A stretch of DNA of 64,000 nucleotides from Ascoidea rubescens DSM 1968 (taxonomy: Eukaryota; Ascomycota; Saccharomycetes; Ascoideales; Ascoideaceae), in assembly GCF_001661345.1 (NCBI RefSeq), contig NW_017962931.1:186001-250000 (forward strand), read 5' to 3'. Below the pieces are notes generated by a model. The model had not been told where the DNA came from. It did not search any database and was given only the letters and a program-made list of their open reading frames with translations. The stretch's first letter is position 1. Each line of letters begins with the position of its first letter. Below are positions 61,943 to 64,000 of the stretch, piece after piece. A program made the translations under genes and the position numbers.

Positions 61943-64000
61943 ATGTCCCAGCCTGATAACAACCATAAGCACCAGCTCAGTAATCTTCTTGATACAGGTG
62001 ACAACAACAGCCAACTCCAATTAAGTATCCAAGGAAATGCTCAGATCAAGAGAAGAAGAGTTTCAAAGGCCTGCAACCATTGTCGTCTCAAAAAGATCAA
62101 ATGTAATGGTGAAAACCCTTGCTCTAGTTGTAAGAAATATAAGATCTTTTGCGACTACAACCTCAACGATAAAAAGAAATCAAATTCAAGATTTTCAACT
62201 GTTAAGGCGATTGAAATAATAAATAAAAGACTATCCTTTGTTGAAAATTACTTGCAATTGTTGTTGAATGAAAGAAATTCAAATCCACATCCAAACTTAC
62301 TTAATCAAAATCAAAACATTTCAAATTTCACTCAACCTAATCAATTTAACAATAATTTGAAAAATGAATTTCAGTATCCAGCTCAATTTCAAAATAATGA
62401 AGTTCAAGATCAATTTCAATTTCAAAATCATAACCAAAATCGCACTCAAACTCTAACACAGAATTTTAATCAAAATCTTGCTCAAAATCAAATTCATATC
62501 CCAAACCAAAATTTTCAATTAAATTATCAAAATCAACAAACTCATCGTTCTCAATTTGAAAATGAAATCGAAAACGAGACAATGAATGGTAATGAAGAAG
62601 AAGAAGGAGAAGAAGAAGGAGAAGATTATGATGAAGATGATGATAATCAAAGCAATAACAACGTCAATAATGATAATGATAACGGCAATAATAAAGGTAA
62701 TAATAACAGTAATGAAAAAGATAATAACAATCACAATAACAATTGTAATGATAACAAGGATAACAATCATAAGGATGATAATAATAATGATAACAATAAT
62801 AACAATAATAACAATAATAACAATAATCACGATAATCACAATCACAATAATGATCAAATTGAAAATCAAAATTTAACCACAAGTAATAAAAATATTGAAA
62901 ATAACAGTCAATCTGTACTATTAGAAAATAATAATATAATATCAAACGATAATTTATCTAATAATGAAAACAGTGAAAAATTAACAGAAAAACCTTACTT
63001 ATTCATTACTTGTCCATATGATGATGATTTTAAAAGCAATAAACAAATTTCATCTGATAACCAAAAAACAAATAATTCAAAAACTGATAAAATTATTAAC
63101 AAAGATAACCCAATTCAAAATCCCAATAATAATCAATCTTCAATTCAAATTAAAAAGGAAAAAAATCCGAAAAATATAGAAAATAACGAAAATTCAAGTA
63201 AAAAAGTCCAATTGGACATAAGTAATCGAATAAATATTGTTTATTATGGTCCCCATACAACCTTTTCTGTTTTTTCTCCTAGAGGTTTAGAATGGATTCA
63301 AAAAAGACTTTTAAGTAAAAATATTCAAAACAATAATACAAATTTTGTTAATACTACTAATAACACTAACATAAATAACAACAATGACTATTTAGCATTA
63401 TCAAAACCTTTAAAAATGTTAAACTCTTATATCCATGATATTATGATAATGCACTCAAAAGTTTGGGTAGATCCTTTAACTGTTAAAAATTTAACTTCAA
63501 TTCAAAATAATAACCAATATTTATATTTATTAGATGTGGCTTTTTTGTTTAAATACCCATTTCACATTTTTTCTAAATTTGAAGTTTATCAAATTTTTCA
63601 AAATTATTTTAATTCAATTGATAATATTACTAATAAAACCAATACCAATACTAGTACCAATACCACCACTACTAATAATAATAATCATAGTTTACTAAGT
63701 TATTCAGATTTTTTAATAATGAATATTTTTATTCTTATCGGCTGTTCCATTGTATTAGAATTACCAAAAAATCATCCTAAATCAATAAGCTTTAAAAAAA
63801 AGTATAATATTACAACCATTGATCGATCAAAAATTAAAAAATTACTTGAAAATCATTATACAAATGCCATTTTCTTTTTTCAAAGAATTTCAATCATTGG
63901 TGATGGTTTAAAAGCTATAAAAGGAATAATTTTATTAATTTTTTTTTCTGAAACAACTTTGATACCGAAAACTAATAATATGCTATTATCAACTGCTTTG
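61943..64000 (+). CDS. Zn2Cys6 fungal transcription factor (3' end outside window)
   Basis: 686 codons are visible from the ATG at 61943 and the frame is still open at the window edge. The binuclear cluster is at residues about 46-73: RRRVSKACNHCRLKKIKC, then GENPCSSCKKYKIFCDY, with all six Cys and the basic loop intact; KRLSFVENYLQLLL after it looks like the dimerising coil. A long Gln/Asn/Asp region follows (about 110-320), with QNQN runs, an acidic block (EEEEGEEEGEDYDEDDD) and poly-Asn. From about 430 the sequence is less biased, with VYYGPHTTFSVFSPRGLEWI resembling the start of the 'middle homology' regulatory domain. DNA target and pathway are not recognisable from the visible part. Confidence 0.88.
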   Translation, partial: MSQPDNNHKHQLSNLLDTGDNNSQLQLSIQGNAQIKRRRVSKACNHCRLKKIKCNGENPCSSCKKYKIFCDYNLNDKKKSNSRFSTVKAIEIINKRLSFVENYLQLLLNERNSNPHPNLLNQNQNISNFTQPNQFNNNLKNEFQYPAQFQNNEVQDQFQFQNHNQNRTQTLTQNFNQNLAQNQIHIPNQNFQLNYQNQQTHRSQFENEIENETMNGNEEEEGEEEGEDYDEDDDNQSNNNVNNDNDNGNNKGNNNSNEKDNNNHNNNCNDNKDNNHKDDNNNDNNNNNNNNNNNNHDNHNHNNDQIENQNLTTSNKNIENNSQSVLLENNNIISNDNLSNNENSEKLTEKPYLFITCPYDDDFKSNKQISSDNQKTNNSKTDKIINKDNPIQNPNNNQSSIQIKKEKNPKNIENNENSSKKVQLDISNRINIVYYGPHTTFSVFSPRGLEWIQKRLLSKNIQNNNTNFVNTTNNTNINNNNDYLALSKPLKMLNSYIHDIMIMHSKVWVDPLTVKNLTSIQNNNQYLYLLDVAFLFKYPFHIFSKFEVYQIFQNYFNSIDNITNKTNTNTSTNTTTTNNNNHSLLSYSDFLIMNIFILIGCSIVLELPKNHPKSISFKKKYNITTIDRSKIKKLLENHYTNAIFFFQRISIIGDGLKAIKGIILLIFFSETTLIPKTNNMLLSTAL
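62640..62850 (+). repeat. AAT/AAC/GAT trinucleotide-rich region in the Zn2Cys6 gene
   Basis: Imperfect trinucleotide runs (purest at about 62790-62828) encode Asn/Asp/His. The opposite strand reads as Ile/Val only, showing this is simple sequence. Confidence 0.8.

Noticed and set aside
62586-62945. Ile/Val- or Tyr-rich 93-116 codon frames opposite the Zn2Cys6 gene
   Set aside because: Reverse or shifted reading of the Asn/Asp trinucleotide repeats.
1-64000. Search for transposons, LTR elements, virus-derived genes, CRISPR, rRNA
   Set aside because: No reverse transcriptase, integrase, transposase or capsid motif, no long terminal repeats and no rRNA were seen.

Overview
This is nuclear DNA from an ascomycete budding yeast (Saccharomycotina). 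It is very AT-rich, genes have almost no introns, and large proteins carry long Asn/Gln tracts. Recognisable yeast genes include LRG1, CLA4, a GSK-3 kinase (RIM11-like), BPH1, CAX4, IPT1, ATG10, MRPS18, TRI1, RBK1 and a SUR7-family gene with the window's one clear spliceosomal intron. The genetic code is probably the CUG-to-serine type. A minus-strand tRNA at 22889-23004 has serine features (G73, long variable arm) but reads as anticodon CAG, with a purine at position 33 and a 35-nt intron. CTG codons are nearly absent, even where genes become GC-rich, and the few present sit at polar positions. This fits a CUG-Ser lineage, for example Ascoidea/Saccharomycopsis or the Candida/Debaryomyces group. 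The sequence alone does not decide which.

Layout: (1) 1-4380 holds the 3' end of NCS2/CTU2 (tRNA thiolation), a GATA factor and the dolichyl-PP phosphatase CAX4. (2) 4381-17940 is a minus-strand block: LRG1 (LIM-RhoGAP), the GSK-3 kinase, a divergent malate dehydrogenase and the PAK kinase CLA4. (3) 17941-21202 is a long gene-free stretch with an octamer satellite and two GC-rich islands. (4) 21203-26919 holds a DHA1-type MFS transporter, the tRNA, a PFK2/FBPase2-like enzyme with a lost phosphatase histidine, and the SWIB protein TRI1. (5) 26920-38280 holds a 1421-aa unrecognised protein, IPT1, a SNF11-like SWI/SNF subunit, MRPS18 and ATG10. (6) 38539-53931 holds a possible tubby-fold protein, an APSES-like protein, the 2907-aa BEACH protein BPH1 and SUR7. 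(7) 54625-64000 holds an F-box protein, a CTF19/CENP-P-like protein, ribokinase RBK1 and the start of a Zn2Cys6 factor that runs off the window.

The genes look like ordinary single-copy housekeeping loci, not a cluster or a mobile island. LRG1 and CLA4 both act in Rho/Cdc42 polarity and wall signalling, and IPT1 and SUR7 both concern plasma-membrane sphingolipid and eisosome organisation, but neither pair is adjacent. I saw no retroelement, transposon, CRISPR or rRNA.

Two genome-scale signals stand out besides the tRNA. About eleven GC-rich islands, each some 100-650 bp long, lie mostly 150-700 bp upstream of start codons and spill into neighbouring coding ends. Simple repeats (poly-AAT, TTTTGA hexamers, an ATAATATG octamer) are also dense.
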